Assembly (NCBI GenBank): GCA_000310025.1 | Contig: FN649735.1 | Span: 3,075,313-3,119,206 of the forward strand | DNA: 43,894 bases | From: Ectocarpus siliculosus | Lineage: Eukaryota; Sar; Phaeophyceae; Ectocarpales; Ectocarpaceae | Direction of reading: 5' to 3' | Shown: positions 32,755 through 43,795 of the stretch, piece by piece | Layout: each line of letters begins with the position of its first letter | Numbering within the stretch: the first letter of the stretch is position 1 | Notes under the pieces: model-generated | What the model saw: the letters and a program-made list of their open reading frames with translations, nothing else | Databases searched by the model: none | What the model was told of the DNA's origin: nothing | Position numbers and translations under genes: made by a program

Positions 32755-32884
32755 AGAGGCATTGTCGTCGGTGCCGCCGAATGGGCCGGTAGAGTAATCC
32801 GACGTGATGGTCGCAGAGATGAACTAGAGGCGTTGTCGCTGGTGCCGCCGAATGCGCCGGTATAGAAATCCGACGTGATGATCG
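32755..32884 (+). repeat. Two-unit tandem repeat (about 64 bp)
   Basis: GAGGCATTGTCGTCGGTGCC, GCCGAATGGGCCGGTAGAGT and AATCCGACGTGATGGTCGCA occur again from about 32825 with about 8 differences. Confidence 0.8.
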
Positions 32885-34601
32885 CAGCAACCTGATTATT
32901 GGTGAAAATCTTGTGGAGGGAGTCTCCCTGCTTGAGAATTGGCAAAGAGGACGGTCTTGGAACATGCACCGTGTCACCGAGGGGAGAGAGGGCCGGGTAC
33001 ATACTGTCCAAATATACCCAAGGATGATACCTCGAGCGCGGCCGCAGCGTGGAATTTCGCAGGTAACGCGGTGCTTCTGGCTGGCAACGAAAGCTCGCAA
33101 AGGATGGCGTGTTTTCATTCGGAGGGCGGGCCGCAGCTTCCCGAACATCGAACGGAGGGTGCTATCACCGGTCTCTCTCGAGAACAGCTCGAGAAAGGTT
33201 GAAAAAAAGCTAAAGCACCCGAGTGCTGTCTGTTCTCCTTCGATACGGTCTCTCGTCGCACCATGTAGGCTGGCGTAAGCGCAAAGACTATCCGGTCCGG
33301 GGGAGATGGGGGGGGGTCAGTCATACTGGCGTTCTTGCGATACGGAAGGCGGCGTAGTCATTGAAAGGACAGCCCTGCTGGCGGTCCAAGCACGTGCAGT
33401 CTACAGGACTCAGGTACAAATAACCATCGCAGCACAAACACGGAACCGTAAGGGCCACCGCCGTGCCGCTGCCGCCGCCGCCACGCGCGTGTGTCACATG
33501 TGTTCCGAGATCGACCAGTAGTCCAGTCCCGTGCTCCCACAGGTCAGCTCCATGCCTCTCTCGCACCACCGCAGAAACAGATCTCGCTAGACCGCGAAGA
33601 CACAAAGCACACCGATGTAATGTAGACCCAGCTTTCTTATCGGGCTAGCACAACTGAACCACAGGTGATCGGTTTTTTTGTAGGACGGACGCACTGGATG
33701 CACACCCCTGTGCTCGCTGCTGTATGTGGTGCTGCTACTGCATTTGTGGCTGTCTCCCTGCAGCTCGCAATATAGAAATATTGAGATAGCCCTGGGTTGA
33801 CATGACTTCGGGGCGACAGAATGCACCGTAAACGGTGAAGAGCCGACTAACTCGAGAAGCCTGTGGTAGTCTCCGCTGAGCCGCCAGAAAATGGTATTCG
33901 CTGATCTCGGCGAATGAGCGTGTTACCTCGGGGTCAATTCCTAAGTCAATGCCTTGATCACCGTTTTGGTTAAGCCAACCCCCCGTAACGACGGATTGGA
34001 GCTCCTACTCGGCAGAAATGCTTGTGAGCGCTGGTTGAAAGTGATAACTAACAATCGTGACAAAAAACGGTACACAGCAGTAATTTTGTAGACGAACTCG
34101 ACGCGCCACCCACTAGCTGCCACAGGAGCAAACGTATGTGTGGCTAGTTTCACGTTGTTGGTTCTCAGAAGCTCTCTACTCCTGCCCACAGACCACACCT
34201 GACACCCTGTTCATGTATGAATGACGTTGAGCGCGTGGGCACGTAACTTGTTTTGAACGCGAACATACAGAAGCTAGCGCCCGCACTGAAGAACATAAAA
34301 TTTCGGCCGAGGCTGGGGTTCCTGGTCCCTTGGATTAGGCTACAAATGGCCGCAAATATAGAGAAATTTTTGTAGGGGTTCATCGTTAGACTCACAAATG
34401 CTGCTCAAGTTGCTGTGATTTGAAAGAATATTGAGCATGAAGCTCCTACAGCACGTGCCGCGTCGTTAAGTGCGGGCGCTGTCTGTAGTGTGCCGGGCCG
34501 AAAGACGGAGCGGGTGCAAAAGCCAGTCGTGAATTGTCATAAAAAACCCTTCCTTCCCGATGAAATCTCACCTCTCGAATTCCCGAGCTGGAAATTGCCA
34601 T

Positions 34602-34648
34602 CGGGCGGAGGAAACAGTCTCATCGGGCGGAGGAAACAGTCTCTTGTT
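34602..34648 (+). repeat. 23-bp perfect direct duplication
   Basis: CATCGGGCGGAGGAAACAGT plus CT occurs twice in a row. It is a recent slip-type duplication. Confidence 0.9.
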
Positions 34649-35766
34649 CGTGCAAGCACAACAACACACATGCTTACCCAACTGCCACAGGCGAAGATGT
34701 ACCGGTAGCCTTTGTCGCATCTGGGGTCACCGGGAGCTCTTCCTACGTTTCATGTCCTTCGCCATTAGACGCAAAGAGCGCTAGGAGATGCATTCTTAAA
34801 GTAGATGTCCGTATTACTGTGTCTGACCGGACTCGCGTTCACAGATACAGGCATGTCCATGCAGGAGACCAGTGTGTCAGAAACTAAGCACCCAGCGTCC
34901 CAGGCACCACGAACCACATTCCGGCGGGTGAACCGGAAGCCATCCTTCTTTGAAAAAAACTCGTGTGCGAAAATACTCCCATCTCGCTTTTTTCGAAACA
35001 AAGAAAGTCCACGTGTTTGGAGACGTTCACCAACCCCACCCGAACAGGCGGAAATACCGGTTTTATCGCGACGTACTCCGCCCAACCCGCCTTGACTGGC
35101 GTAGACTAGACTTGGTACATGCACCCGGTAGGTGCCCTGTCCAGGGGTAAAAGCAAAGGAAACCACAAACAAGTGACAGGTCTACAGCGATCCGCGTTAT
35201 AGGAGATAACATCCTAGTAGATTTCCACCTGAAACGCAACAAACTATTGGCTCTGGGATGTTTCCCATAGGCCACTTGACCCATTTGAGATGGGCGTAGT
35301 GCCACGTCGGCGGTTAAGCATTTATGCAGAACGACAACTCTTGTTCAAACAACGAAAAAAAGAAAATCAAACCAGGACAAACCATCACCACGCCAACACA
35401 CGCCACAGAGTTTGACAGTGTCTTGAAGTTTGTGGCTCACGTGCATCGTGCCCAGCAACACGAGGCCAAACGAACGCAGAGAGCAATATGGCATACGCCA
35501 ACCGACGGTACTCTCTGACACCAAGAACGAACGGAAAAACAAGAACAAAAATATTCCGCCGCACCACCCGTACGGCAACGCACTTCACATGCAAAAACGA
35601 AAAAAAACCCGGGAAAGACACCCAAGGAATCGCGGCATCTCACGCTGCTAACATCAGAGATGACGCGGCGTCGCCCCCCCCAGCCCTTTCTACACCACGC
35701 GGATGCATCCTTCTCCTTTCTCAGCGGCAGGTGCTGCAAACCACCCGCAACGTCTTAGGGCCGCTA

Positions 35767-35998
35767 CTACTCCAGCGGGCTGTAGATCACACGCATCAGT
35801 CTCCCCTGCCCCACGTCGGCCACCTGAACCACCAGGTTAACCTGTGCAACCACCGCGTCCGCCCCCGGCTCTCTCCCGCTTTTCTTCTCTTCTGCGGAGG
35901 CAGGGGGTTCACCGTTTTCTCCTCCTCTCCTCATGAGGGAGGCGACGAGCAGACCGGTGTTGGCTAGGGTGCAGGGCTTGATACCTTCCACTGACACC
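35767..35998 (-). CDS. Last exon of the unrecognised minus-strand gene
   Basis: The frame is in good codon usage from VSVEGIKPC to IYSPLE and TAG at 35769-35767. The acceptor may be CCCAAG at about 36000 or GTCAG a few bases in. The middle (about residues 26-45) is a charged, low-complexity insert. Confidence 0.45.
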
Positions 35999-38900
35999 CT
36001 TGGGACCTATGGGTGCGCAGACCAAGATATATGGGATGCAATATTTTCTTGTGTGTAAGCGTATTCTTTGTTGCTTATTGTATCAGATTCTTGCACAATC
36101 CGCGCCGACTTAAAAAACAACAACAAAATAACAGTCTCCGATAGCGGGAAAACATGGAGGGACAAACCGACTACTTGCAGGACAGAGAATAACAAAAAGA
36201 AACGACAAGAGAGGGGAAAACAATTATACTCCACGAGAGAGAATAGCGAAAATCAAAAGTTTTTTCAACGGAAACGGAAACAAAAGGAACGGACAGGAGT
36301 ATGAGCTGGAAGCTAAAGGAAATTCTACAAGGAAACATGCGAGGAAAGAGAAAGAGAGCAGAAATAATAGATACATTCGGTCCATACGCCTTGGGTGAAC
36401 TCTGGGCACACCGGGCGGGGTCACACAGGAGGAAGCAAGACCACCAGGAGTAGAATTGTATTCTCCGCCCTCCTTCTGTGGCATCTGCCTTGACTACTCC
36501 CGCGATGAAGATTGAGCCGGTCCCTTCCTTGTCGACCGTGAAGTCGAATCGTTGCGTACACACGAAACCATCGCTTTCCACACTGTTTGGGCATACAGAT
36601 CGCGCCCGCACACAATAACTTGGCAGTCAAGAAATTGCTATAGCCTCGAAAAGATAAAAATCTCGAAGAACTTGAGCACCGTTGGTGAGCTCCGTCAAGA
36701 GTCCCTACACTAAAACCTATATATTGTAGCGGCCATTGCCATTCGTAGCATGACCCCAGGAATACAGCAAGAACCCCAGCCTCGGGCAAAGCTATCTTGA
36801 GGTTCTCAAGTGCGGGCGGGCGCTAGCTGTGCTGTAAGGTAAATTCCCTGTTCGTGTGACTGCACCGAGATTCGAACCCACGCACGTCGCAAACGTCGGG
36901 AGGTTGAGAGGCCTACTGAGCGGCACGGCCACTGTCGTATGAAAGGCAAGCGAAAGAGATGAGGAATCACACATGATCGAACAGAAACGCAAATCAGCTC
37001 GCCTCGAAGTGCATCGAACAGCTGCCTCGTGGGTAGTCCCTCTCGCTCGTGGCTCCAAGTCGTACGAGATGTCGCTCGTTGACAGAATCCACCAAAAACT
37101 GCAGGAGCAACAAGACCAGAAGCGGTCATGGACGCCGGCACACAGGGCGGAGGTAGGGAAGGACAAAAAATACACATTTAGGGAGAGGGGGGGGAGTCAG
37201 GGCTTTGCATTGTCGACCGACGAAGCAACAATAATATATATATATACGTATACCAGAACAATGAACGCCAAAAAATTGGATTCGGAGGGGGGTACCTCCC
37301 TGCTCCGGAGTATGTTTCACACCGCATCTGATCGTCGGAGGATGCATTTCATTTGTCTTCCGATAACGTGCGGCGGTATCTCATACGATCCCAAAGCATC
37401 CGTCCACGAGAAATATTATCAAGTTAATCCCTCCGCCCAGCCCTGTACCCGGCCGTTTCTTTGGTAAGTGCTATCAAACGATAGATGCACAGCACGGGTA
37501 CAACGGAGCCCGCAAGTGGCCTTCGAGGCAGCGCTTTCTGACTGATGGTCGACCAAGAAAACGGGTGTTTCAAACGTACAAAATCCTCGACTTTAATAGA
37601 ACGGGTGTGGTACCGGAAGTGGTCATGGGATGCGGTCCCACCCGTTGTTAGTACTTACGTCTATGTGCCGTGCTAACCAAATTCCATGGTTTTCTCTTGA
37701 TTTATGTGACGACAACGCGGTGGCACACGATGGGGACAAATAAAGGCGCAGTTTGATCACGTTCTATAGTTTTTTTTTTTTTTTTTTGTTCTTCACTTCA
37801 AATCAGCGCTCACAGCACTAGTGCCGTTTACTCCAACCCGTGGTCACACAGAAGAGCCCCTCTCTACCCTCCCCTCCTGTGGTCCGTTGCCTTCAATTTT
37901 TAATGCGAGAAGAGTTCAGCACTCTCTTCCCTCTGTGCACACACGAACTAGCGCTATCCACAGGGTTTAGAGAGTGCTAAACTCTTTTCGCATTAAAAAT
38001 CGAAGGCAACGGACCACAGGAGGGGAGGGTAGAGAGGGGCTCTTCTGTGTGACCACGGGTTGGAGTAAACGGCACTAGTGCTGTGAGCGCTGATTTGAAG
38101 TGAAGACAAAAAGAAAAAGAAGGGTTTATGCTTGTCTTCCGGCGGACTTGATACGTATACAAGAATATCAGCTCAGGGCACCCGCTCGGTCTTCCTTTCA
38201 CAGGTAGCACATCAACTCGTGCCTTACTTCTTAGGCTGCTGTAGAACACAGCGTTGTCACCGCAGGCAGACGGCGACGTAGACTTGCCCATCTTCTCCCG
38301 CTGTCTCACTTAGATTGTCAATAAAAAAACATTAGAGCGTTTCCAGATATCGGGGTGATCGAGATATCTAGGCGCGCACACAAGGATACACCGCTGGAGG
38401 CGTTTAAGTTTCCACGACTTGGCTATGCCTGCTGTGAAACCCTTCTGAAAACCATGTGATCGATATTGGTTGCTTGCCAAACCCGAAAATAACAACGAGA
38501 ACATGTTGTAAAGAATTGTCACGTCAAGGTTAAAACACGACACGGTCGGATGGGTGTATGAGAGCTGATTGCTTGGGTGTGAGAACACATCTGGCGTGTA
38601 AACATGAAGCAGAAAATGTGAAGCCGCAGATATCATCACCGCCACCCATATCACCAACAACACCTAGCGTTCACACCAGCACCGCCACCACCAGCACAAG
38701 GTACCAGCAACAGCAACAGCGACAAGATCCACAATGACCACAGCGCAGACACCTTCACGTCCCACCAGGCACCCGCCAGAGGTCGGTCCAGCGCAAAATC
38801 CATCGACAGCTCCAATCTGTCATCCACGGGGCAATCGCTCGGCCCACACTCCACGCTGATCAGCTCGAGCGAGTGGAGCGGCGCCGGCACCACCGTTTCT

Positions 38901-39952
38901 CTCTCGCCATCTTGGCCCTGGCGCACGGTTGAGGCAAAAGGGACAGGCCTACTATTTTTTGCCGCTTGCTTTGGGCCATTGGCCACGTGTCCGCACGGAG
39001 ACGGGACATCACGAGACGAGCGTACTGACCAAGCAAAGCGTTTAAAAATGGTCCTAACGGAGAATTCTCTGTCTCTATTTCTGTCTCTGTCTCCTATTAC
39101 TAATCAGGCGAAGTGCCCGACTCGCTTTTGTCTACATAAGACGGTACATGCTGAAAATCTTAACGAAACGTGAGTGTGTTGTGCTATATGGGGCAGTACA
39201 ATATCCATTTCGGTAGCAAACGACCGTTGTCGGCTCTTGACCTCCGACAATCCATCTCACCCCCAAGGGGTGCAATCGATCACTTGAGCACAGAGCATAG
39301 TTCGAACTTCAACGACAAGAGGGGGGGATGACCCTAGCTATGTACATTGCTCCTCTTGTACTGCAGTATAGGGAATACTCTATAGTACTTCTTCACGAAC
39401 CAGCGATTTCTAAACAGTCAAGTCATGATCTAAGCCAGCCAAAGGGGTAAAAACGCTGTTGTTTGTACCACTGAAGTTACTCAAAGGAGCATGTTTGAGC
39501 TTGGGTCTTCAAGACTGTACCAATCTACATGTAGACACAGACTACAAATACACACGCCGCTACACCAAGATCTACTGCTGTACAACAGCGATCTCCGCTC
39601 GCAGACACTACAACAGTCATATCTCCGGATCGCACAGTCTGCATCGGACATCTGCTGTACCTATGTTGTAGCCGACCCAAAGCCGTTGAGGTTTCGTGTG
39701 ACATACATTCCACACTCTGGACAGGAGCACCAACGCTGAAAAATCCTGCCCTACAGCAGTGTGTACCTTGGCTTGTACCCCTGCTACTGCCTTGTCTTCG
39801 GCCATCTTGCTTTCGTCGCCTGCCTGATCGCCCTTGCACTCTCCTTTGGCCATGGTTGCCGATGAAAGCGGTCCCTTGACTCGGCTGCAGCGACGCCCCT
39901 CTTCCGTCCTACTCTCTCTTCCTCCGCCACTACTGCTGTATCTCGCTGCCAA
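35767..39952 (-). CDS. Unrecognised conserved-looking gene, at least 3 exons
   Basis: Exon 1 (39952 down to 39767) encodes 62 residues, MAARYSSSGGGRESRTEEGR and onward, ending at AAG|GTACAC. Exon 2 (38917 down to 38753) follows a strong acceptor (CCTTTTGCCTCAACCG then CGCCAG) and encodes LELISVECGPSDCPVDDRLE, then LSMDFALDRPLAGAWWDVK, ending at AAG|GTGTCT. A last exon (about 35998 down to 35767) reads VSVEGIKPCTLANTGLLVAS, a charged insert, VVAQVNLVVQVADVGQ and LMRVIYSPLE, then TAG. Exons 1 and 2 join in phase 0. The Asp/Leu/Phe-rich strands suggest a beta-sandwich domain, but I do not recognise the family. One or more middle exons are missing from my model. A candidate lies at 36565-36440 (TQRFDFTVDKEGTGSIFIAG). 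The foldback element and tRNA-like motif would be intronic. The gene is divergent from the Gln/Pro-rich gene at 40603. Confidence 0.45.
36850..36945 (-). ncRNA. tRNA-like promoter motif (possible SINE or tRNA pseudogene)
   Basis: On the minus strand an A-box-like TGGCCGTGCCGCTCAGTAGG is followed about 45 bp later by a B-box-like GGGTTCGAATCTCGG. This is the arrangement of a tRNA gene or tRNA-derived SINE head. The acceptor stem does not pair properly and no clean anticodon arm forms, so a functional tRNA is unlikely. No poly-A or simple-repeat tail was obvious. Confidence 0.35.
37789..38106. mobile_element. Foldback element with 138-bp inverted arms
   Basis: The left arm (37789-37926: TTCTTCACTTCAAATCAGCG and onward) and right arm (37969-38106) are near-perfect reverse complements around a 42-bp spacer containing CACACGAACTAGCGCTATCC. 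Differences are a few substitutions. The DNA or RNA could fold into a 138-bp hairpin. It has no coding capacity. A single-arm relative is at 20489-20690. The left flank is a T tract (37771-37787) and the right flank is A-rich, which could reflect the target or the element tail. Confidence 0.85.
38753..38917 (-). CDS. Exon 2 of the unrecognised minus-strand gene
   Basis: 55 codons in phase 0 on both sides, with a pyrimidine-rich acceptor and a GTGTCT donor. The hydrophobic/acidic alternation in LELSMDFALDRPLAGAWWDV suggests two adjacent beta strands of a conserved domain. Confidence 0.5.
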
Positions 39953-40602
39953 TCGCGCGCGCGCGGCGCAAGGGCGTGGGCATGCGGCACGAAGCGGGTG
40001 AGTGCTTTACCCGAACAGGTCGTTCCACGAAAGAGAACCATTTTCGTAGATCTCGGAGATGGTCGCAGCAGTTTCAACCGATTTTTTTCTGGTGTGTGTT
40101 GTTTTTTTGTCGAATCCTTTTTCTCTAGCAGTGGTCGTCACACGCCGCGTACAATTAATCAATAAAAAAAATTAATTGCTGGGTCTTTTACGTTGTGAAA
40201 CGGATCCCGCTGGCAGCTGACACGCACAGACAGACAGACAGGGAGAGGGAGAGACACAAGAGTCGCGTGGTTTCCAGCCTGGAAGCAACAGCTTCCCGCC
40301 AACCAGCAACGGGTACATACCCGTCGCGGGCAACCCGTCGAGGCCTCCCGACCGAGGATCACCACCCCGAACCAGCTGAAGATCCGCCGACAGCAAGAAC
40401 ACCGCAGCGTCTTGGTGCCGGAGCGCTTGAGAGTTGGCCAACGAGGAAGCAGGTGTCGGCTGTGTAACCTACAGCAGTGCGTGATTGCTCCACCCTCCGG
40501 TGCTATTTGTTGGTCAATCATCCAGCAACAGCAGCTGGGTCGGCGGGAAAAGGAGCCGCAGCAGCGAACGGCGGAGCAAGCCAGAGTGAGGTGCACACAG
40601 CG
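39953..40602. promoter_or_regulatory. Divergent intergenic region
   Basis: This is 650 bp between the ATG of the minus-strand gene (39952) and the ATG of the plus-strand Gln/Pro-rich gene (40603). It must contain both 5' UTRs. It has an AT-rich block at 40150-40175 and an ACAGAC/AGAGAG tract at 40225-40258. No TATA or other core element is certain. Confidence 0.4.
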
Positions 40603-41273
40603 ATGTCCGCCAACTTTATTATGCAGCCGCAGCAGCAGCAGCAGCCACCGCCGCCGCCGCCACCGCCGCCGCCGCCGCTACCTCCAGGTGCTATGGGAGG
40701 ATCCACCATGTCGCCTGTAGCAGCAGGAGGTGGAGGAGTGTTCCCTGGAGCCCCGATCCAGCCACCAGTGGGAGCAGTAGCAGAGGTGAGATACGCGATT
40801 TGTCCGTGTTGTGGTTGGGGTCAAAATCCTCTTGTGTTTTGCACGCGACATGTCTTTTGTGCAACGGGTGCAACAAGCAGAGGAGGTGAGATCCGAGATC
40901 CGATCTCATTCCTTCACAGCAGTAGGCAGCAACCCCAGATACGAGCGGAAGCGTGGGAAGAGGTACAACAGGCTCGGTAGAAGGCTTCTGTGAAGAGGTC
41001 GCGCGACAGAGAGCCTCGCCGCAGACAGCAGGGCGAATAAAACATCCACATTGATTTAGCAATCAACCTATTTTTTTTACTGAGATTGGGGCAGCGGCGA
41101 CTCATGGTTGTTATCCTGCGTATGCTTGTCGCCGAGGGTATCGAGCCACGAACCAGAGGTGCTTGCTGAGCTGATGATGACTGGGCATGGGCCGGGGCCG
41201 GGCAGCAGCAGCCGTGGTGTCGTTCCATCTTTCCATGATCAGAGACGGCGTAGTCTAGACTTAAAGATTCCGG
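40603..41273 (+). CDS. Gln/Pro-rich protein, first exon(s), incomplete
   Basis: Exon 1 (40603-40785) runs from ATG to a clear donor GAG|GTGAGA. It encodes 61 residues: MSANFIMQPQQQQQ, an 11-residue Pro run, LPPGAMGGSTMSPVAAGGGG and QPPVGAVAE. This is a low-complexity N-terminus as in transcription, RNA-binding or actin-linked proteins, and no family can be called from it. A candidate second exon, 41159-41273, is in matching phase (VLAELMMTGHGPGPGSSSRG, then SLDLKIPG, donor G|GTGACA), but its acceptor (ACCAGAG) is weak. Later exons were not found with confidence and may include the one at 43112. The gene is divergent from the minus-strand gene. Confidence 0.45.
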
Positions 41274-43111
41274 GTGACACACGAGAATGTGCCACACACA
41301 AGAACGACACGAGGAGCGGTGCACACGGACAAAACTAGTGTTGGGCAAGGATTTGTTCCCCGTTAGATCTATGTGCTGAAGATGTTGCAGCGAGAGCAGG
41401 ATGCAATACGTCCCACAGCAGTAAGCCTGCTATTGCCGTACCACGAACGGTCCCATCTATGTAGTGTACTTGTTGAGAGTGACGACCATACAGCAGCACT
41501 GCTGCTGCTGTACTCGCAATTCCAACAACCGTACAATGTATGTTGGCGGAACACCACAACTTTCGCAACGACATAGACTATGTATGGATATACTTTTTAG
41601 AGCATGCATTTGCCTCTACTGCAGCCATAGCTCACATCAGAGCCATGGAGCCCTTAGCCGCGGCTGGCCGTAGAGAGTCAACGTTGGGTAGTGGAGAGGT
41701 TTTCGAGGTGGTTGCACAATCTCTAGACTTTTGTCACTTCTGTATCCCGACGTATCAATCTTTCTGTTAGACGAGCTGCCTTTCTTTGTGCTACTTGTTG
41801 AGTTTGTGATAATGCTGGGCAGCGTCTTGTACGTCATATTGGAAGCAGACTGCTTGGCACGCGTTTACTTCATCACTCAGCGTGGCGTCGAACAGCAGAA
41901 AAAATACTGTGTTGTTCACTACAGCAGTACGTTTTCGTTCCTGCATGCCTGCACACAAGCTTGCGGCGCAGTTACCATCCCTTCCTTCCGACGGGTTGAA
42001 TACCTATGACACAAGATAACACACCCCCTGGACCGATTTTCAAAGCTCGATTACTCCACGACGAAGAGGATGCATAAACGAAACAATACATTGTCGAAAA
42101 CCTCTCGACGAGACGGTTCCAACGCCGCCGTTTTCGGCGCTGTGACTCTTCCTGCTGTTGAGAAATCGAGCTTTGAAAATCGGCCCAGGGGGTGTGTTAT
42201 CTTGTGTCATATACGGTAAGTGGTACGCTCAACCCGTTGTTGTAGCTGGTAAAGTAGAGGTATGGCACTACGTACAGAGTTGTCGACAACTGCTGCTGAA
42301 AGCGCGGGAGAAATCTAACTAACGTGTTTCCTAAGTGACAAAGAAGCGCAGCAAGGTAAAAAACCTAGATACAGCAGTTCGATAAGTAAATTTAATTACC
42401 CCGTAGTACATTATTACTACGTAATATTCTGGGGGGGACAGGAGGACGAGTGATAACGTTGCATTGCACCAGTGCTGTTGCTTTGTTATTTTAGTCTCTT
42501 GGCTCTCGATTTACGCTCAGCACAGACGCTTGTCAATATTTTTCCATCCCTCCCTGTGGGTGGGGCAATATCTCGAAGCGGTATTTAGTCTTTCTGAATT
42601 TTGGCGGTGTTGTACGCATCGGTTCTGACCCCGTACGAGGGTCTTGGAATTTTTGTTTTTCATTTGTCACGTATTTCAAACGTATTTCCATCGGAGAAGG
42701 GGTCGGGGTAAAGATTGAAAATACTGTCGACACACTCCCCAAAAATCAGAGAAACATCCATCCGTTGTAATTTCACCGCCCTCCGACCTCCTTTTGAAGG
42801 ACCAGGCAGATGGCTGAATGTTCAAAATACCGTTTGAGAAGAAAGAGTAAAGGGAAACCATTTTAAGCGAAAGACGCTCTACGGTTTTGTTCACGAGAAC
42901 AGAACAAAATTTGAAGTTTTTTTTTGGGTTGACATATCGTATCGTTGGACAACCAACCGCCTGCCTGCCTTCGACTTTTTTTTATTATTGCCGAAAATCA
43001 AGTTTTCGTCATGATCGCCCTACCTTGTTTGGCTGACAACATCTCTTCTGCGCGCTGTCGTTGATATTGTGTGGCGTGTACCATCTGCAATCAATCGCCC
43101 TCCTCTTCCAC
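41274..43111. other. Intron or intergenic stretch with a TIR element
   Basis: No supported exon was found. It includes the complete TIR element at 42001-42218 and many ACAGCAGT/ACTGCTGT motifs (for example near 41416, 41924 and 42372). Frames of 60-90 codons show no domain. It may be an intron of the Gln/Pro-rich gene or a spacer. Confidence 0.4.
42001..42218. mobile_element. Complete TA-flanked TIR element (MITE-like)
   Basis: The left terminus TACCTATGACACAAGATAAC, then ACACCCCCTGGACCGATTTT and CAAAGCTCGATT, pairs with the right terminus 42163-42218, whose complement is TACCGTATATGACACAAGAT and onward. Arms are about 50-55 bp, total 218 bp, with TA at both edges. It is non-coding. The interior contains GACGAGACGGTTCCAACGCC, shared with 11682 and 14320 in complement. 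It is the reference copy for the family. Confidence 0.85.
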
Positions 43112-43297
43112 ATGTCGACCCCGGCAACGACGGCAACCCCACAACCACTAACTGCCGCTGCCGCCGTCACCACCAACAACGACAACGACAACGACCATGA
43201 TATTCGGCCCGCCCACCAACAGGTCGTGCCTCTCCCCGATTTGCCGGCGATCACTCCCGAGGGCGCGACCACGGGCGGTTTCATGTCCAAGTTCCAG
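43112..43297 (+). CDS. Exon of an unrecognised gene running off the right end
   Basis: ATG at 43112 opens 62 codons in phase 0, ending at CAG|GTGAAG. The peptide is Thr/Ala-rich, then Asn-Asp repeats, then a more ordered VVPLPDLPAITPEGATTGGF and MSKFQ. An alternative acceptor (CACCAACAG at about 43221) would make it an internal exon. A following exon may end at about 43611 (ETTRTLK, then GGTAAGC). No family was recognised. It may be a separate gene or continue the gene at 40603. Confidence 0.35.
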
Positions 43298-43795
43298 GTG
43301 AAGATGCGACGACTAGAAAGAGGAGGAGACTCTTGGTTCAGTACTATGCGACGAAGAGAGAGAGACAAAGAGAGAGAGACATGCAGACAGACAGACCAGA
43401 CAGAGAGACAAAGAGAGAGAGGCAGAGACAGAGACACAGGAAGAATCATCTCACCATCCGCGACAGTATACTGCTATCATACCTGAGATGCCGCTGCTGC
43501 TGTACCCACTTTTCTTGGTCGGCACGCCCGACGACAGGTGCAATTCCCCCACACGGGCAACGACAACCCCGCCCGCCGCATCACCAGCGGAGACCACACG
43601 GACTCTCAAGGGTAAGCGCTAAAATATCTGCGTCACACGCTTCTTTGGCCGGATGTTTTTTAGTTTTTGTCGTCACATGCTTCTTTGACCTTTTTTTGTT
43701 TTTTCGTGGTTCGACGGTGGTGCGTGCGTGCGTGCGTGCGTGTACGCAAGCAAAAACCGTAATTGTTTCCGTCTGAACGCTGCGGGCGGCCGTGC
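43298..43795. other. Probable intron space with AGAG/ACAG repeat
   Basis: A GAGAGAGACAAAGAGAGAGA-type purine repeat spans about 43355-43440. A possible short exon lies near 43520-43612. GTGCGTGC repeats lie at 43720-43742. Nothing else is supported. Confidence 0.35.

Larger units (their letters stand above)
32457..35766. other. Long low-coding stretch
   Basis: No gene is supported here. A 300-codon minus-strand frame (32246-33148) overlaps CAP exon 2 and has no domain. Contents seen are a 2-unit tandem repeat at 32755-32884, a 23-bp direct duplication at 34602-34648, and scattered CTGCTGTA-type motifs. The rest gives no signal. Confidence 0.4.

Noticed and set aside
32246-33148. 300-codon minus-strand open frame
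   Set aside because: It is antisense to CAP-like exon 2 over its last 70 codons and crosses a tandem repeat elsewhere, with no recognisable domain. GC-rich coding strands often leave open antisense frames.
36860-36940. Functional tRNA gene
   Set aside because: The acceptor stem does not pair, the T-stem has mismatches and no clear anticodon arm forms.
36973-37467. 164-codon plus-strand open frame
   Set aside because: It has no domain and mixed composition, contains a TATATA microsatellite, and lies within the inferred intron of the minus-strand gene.
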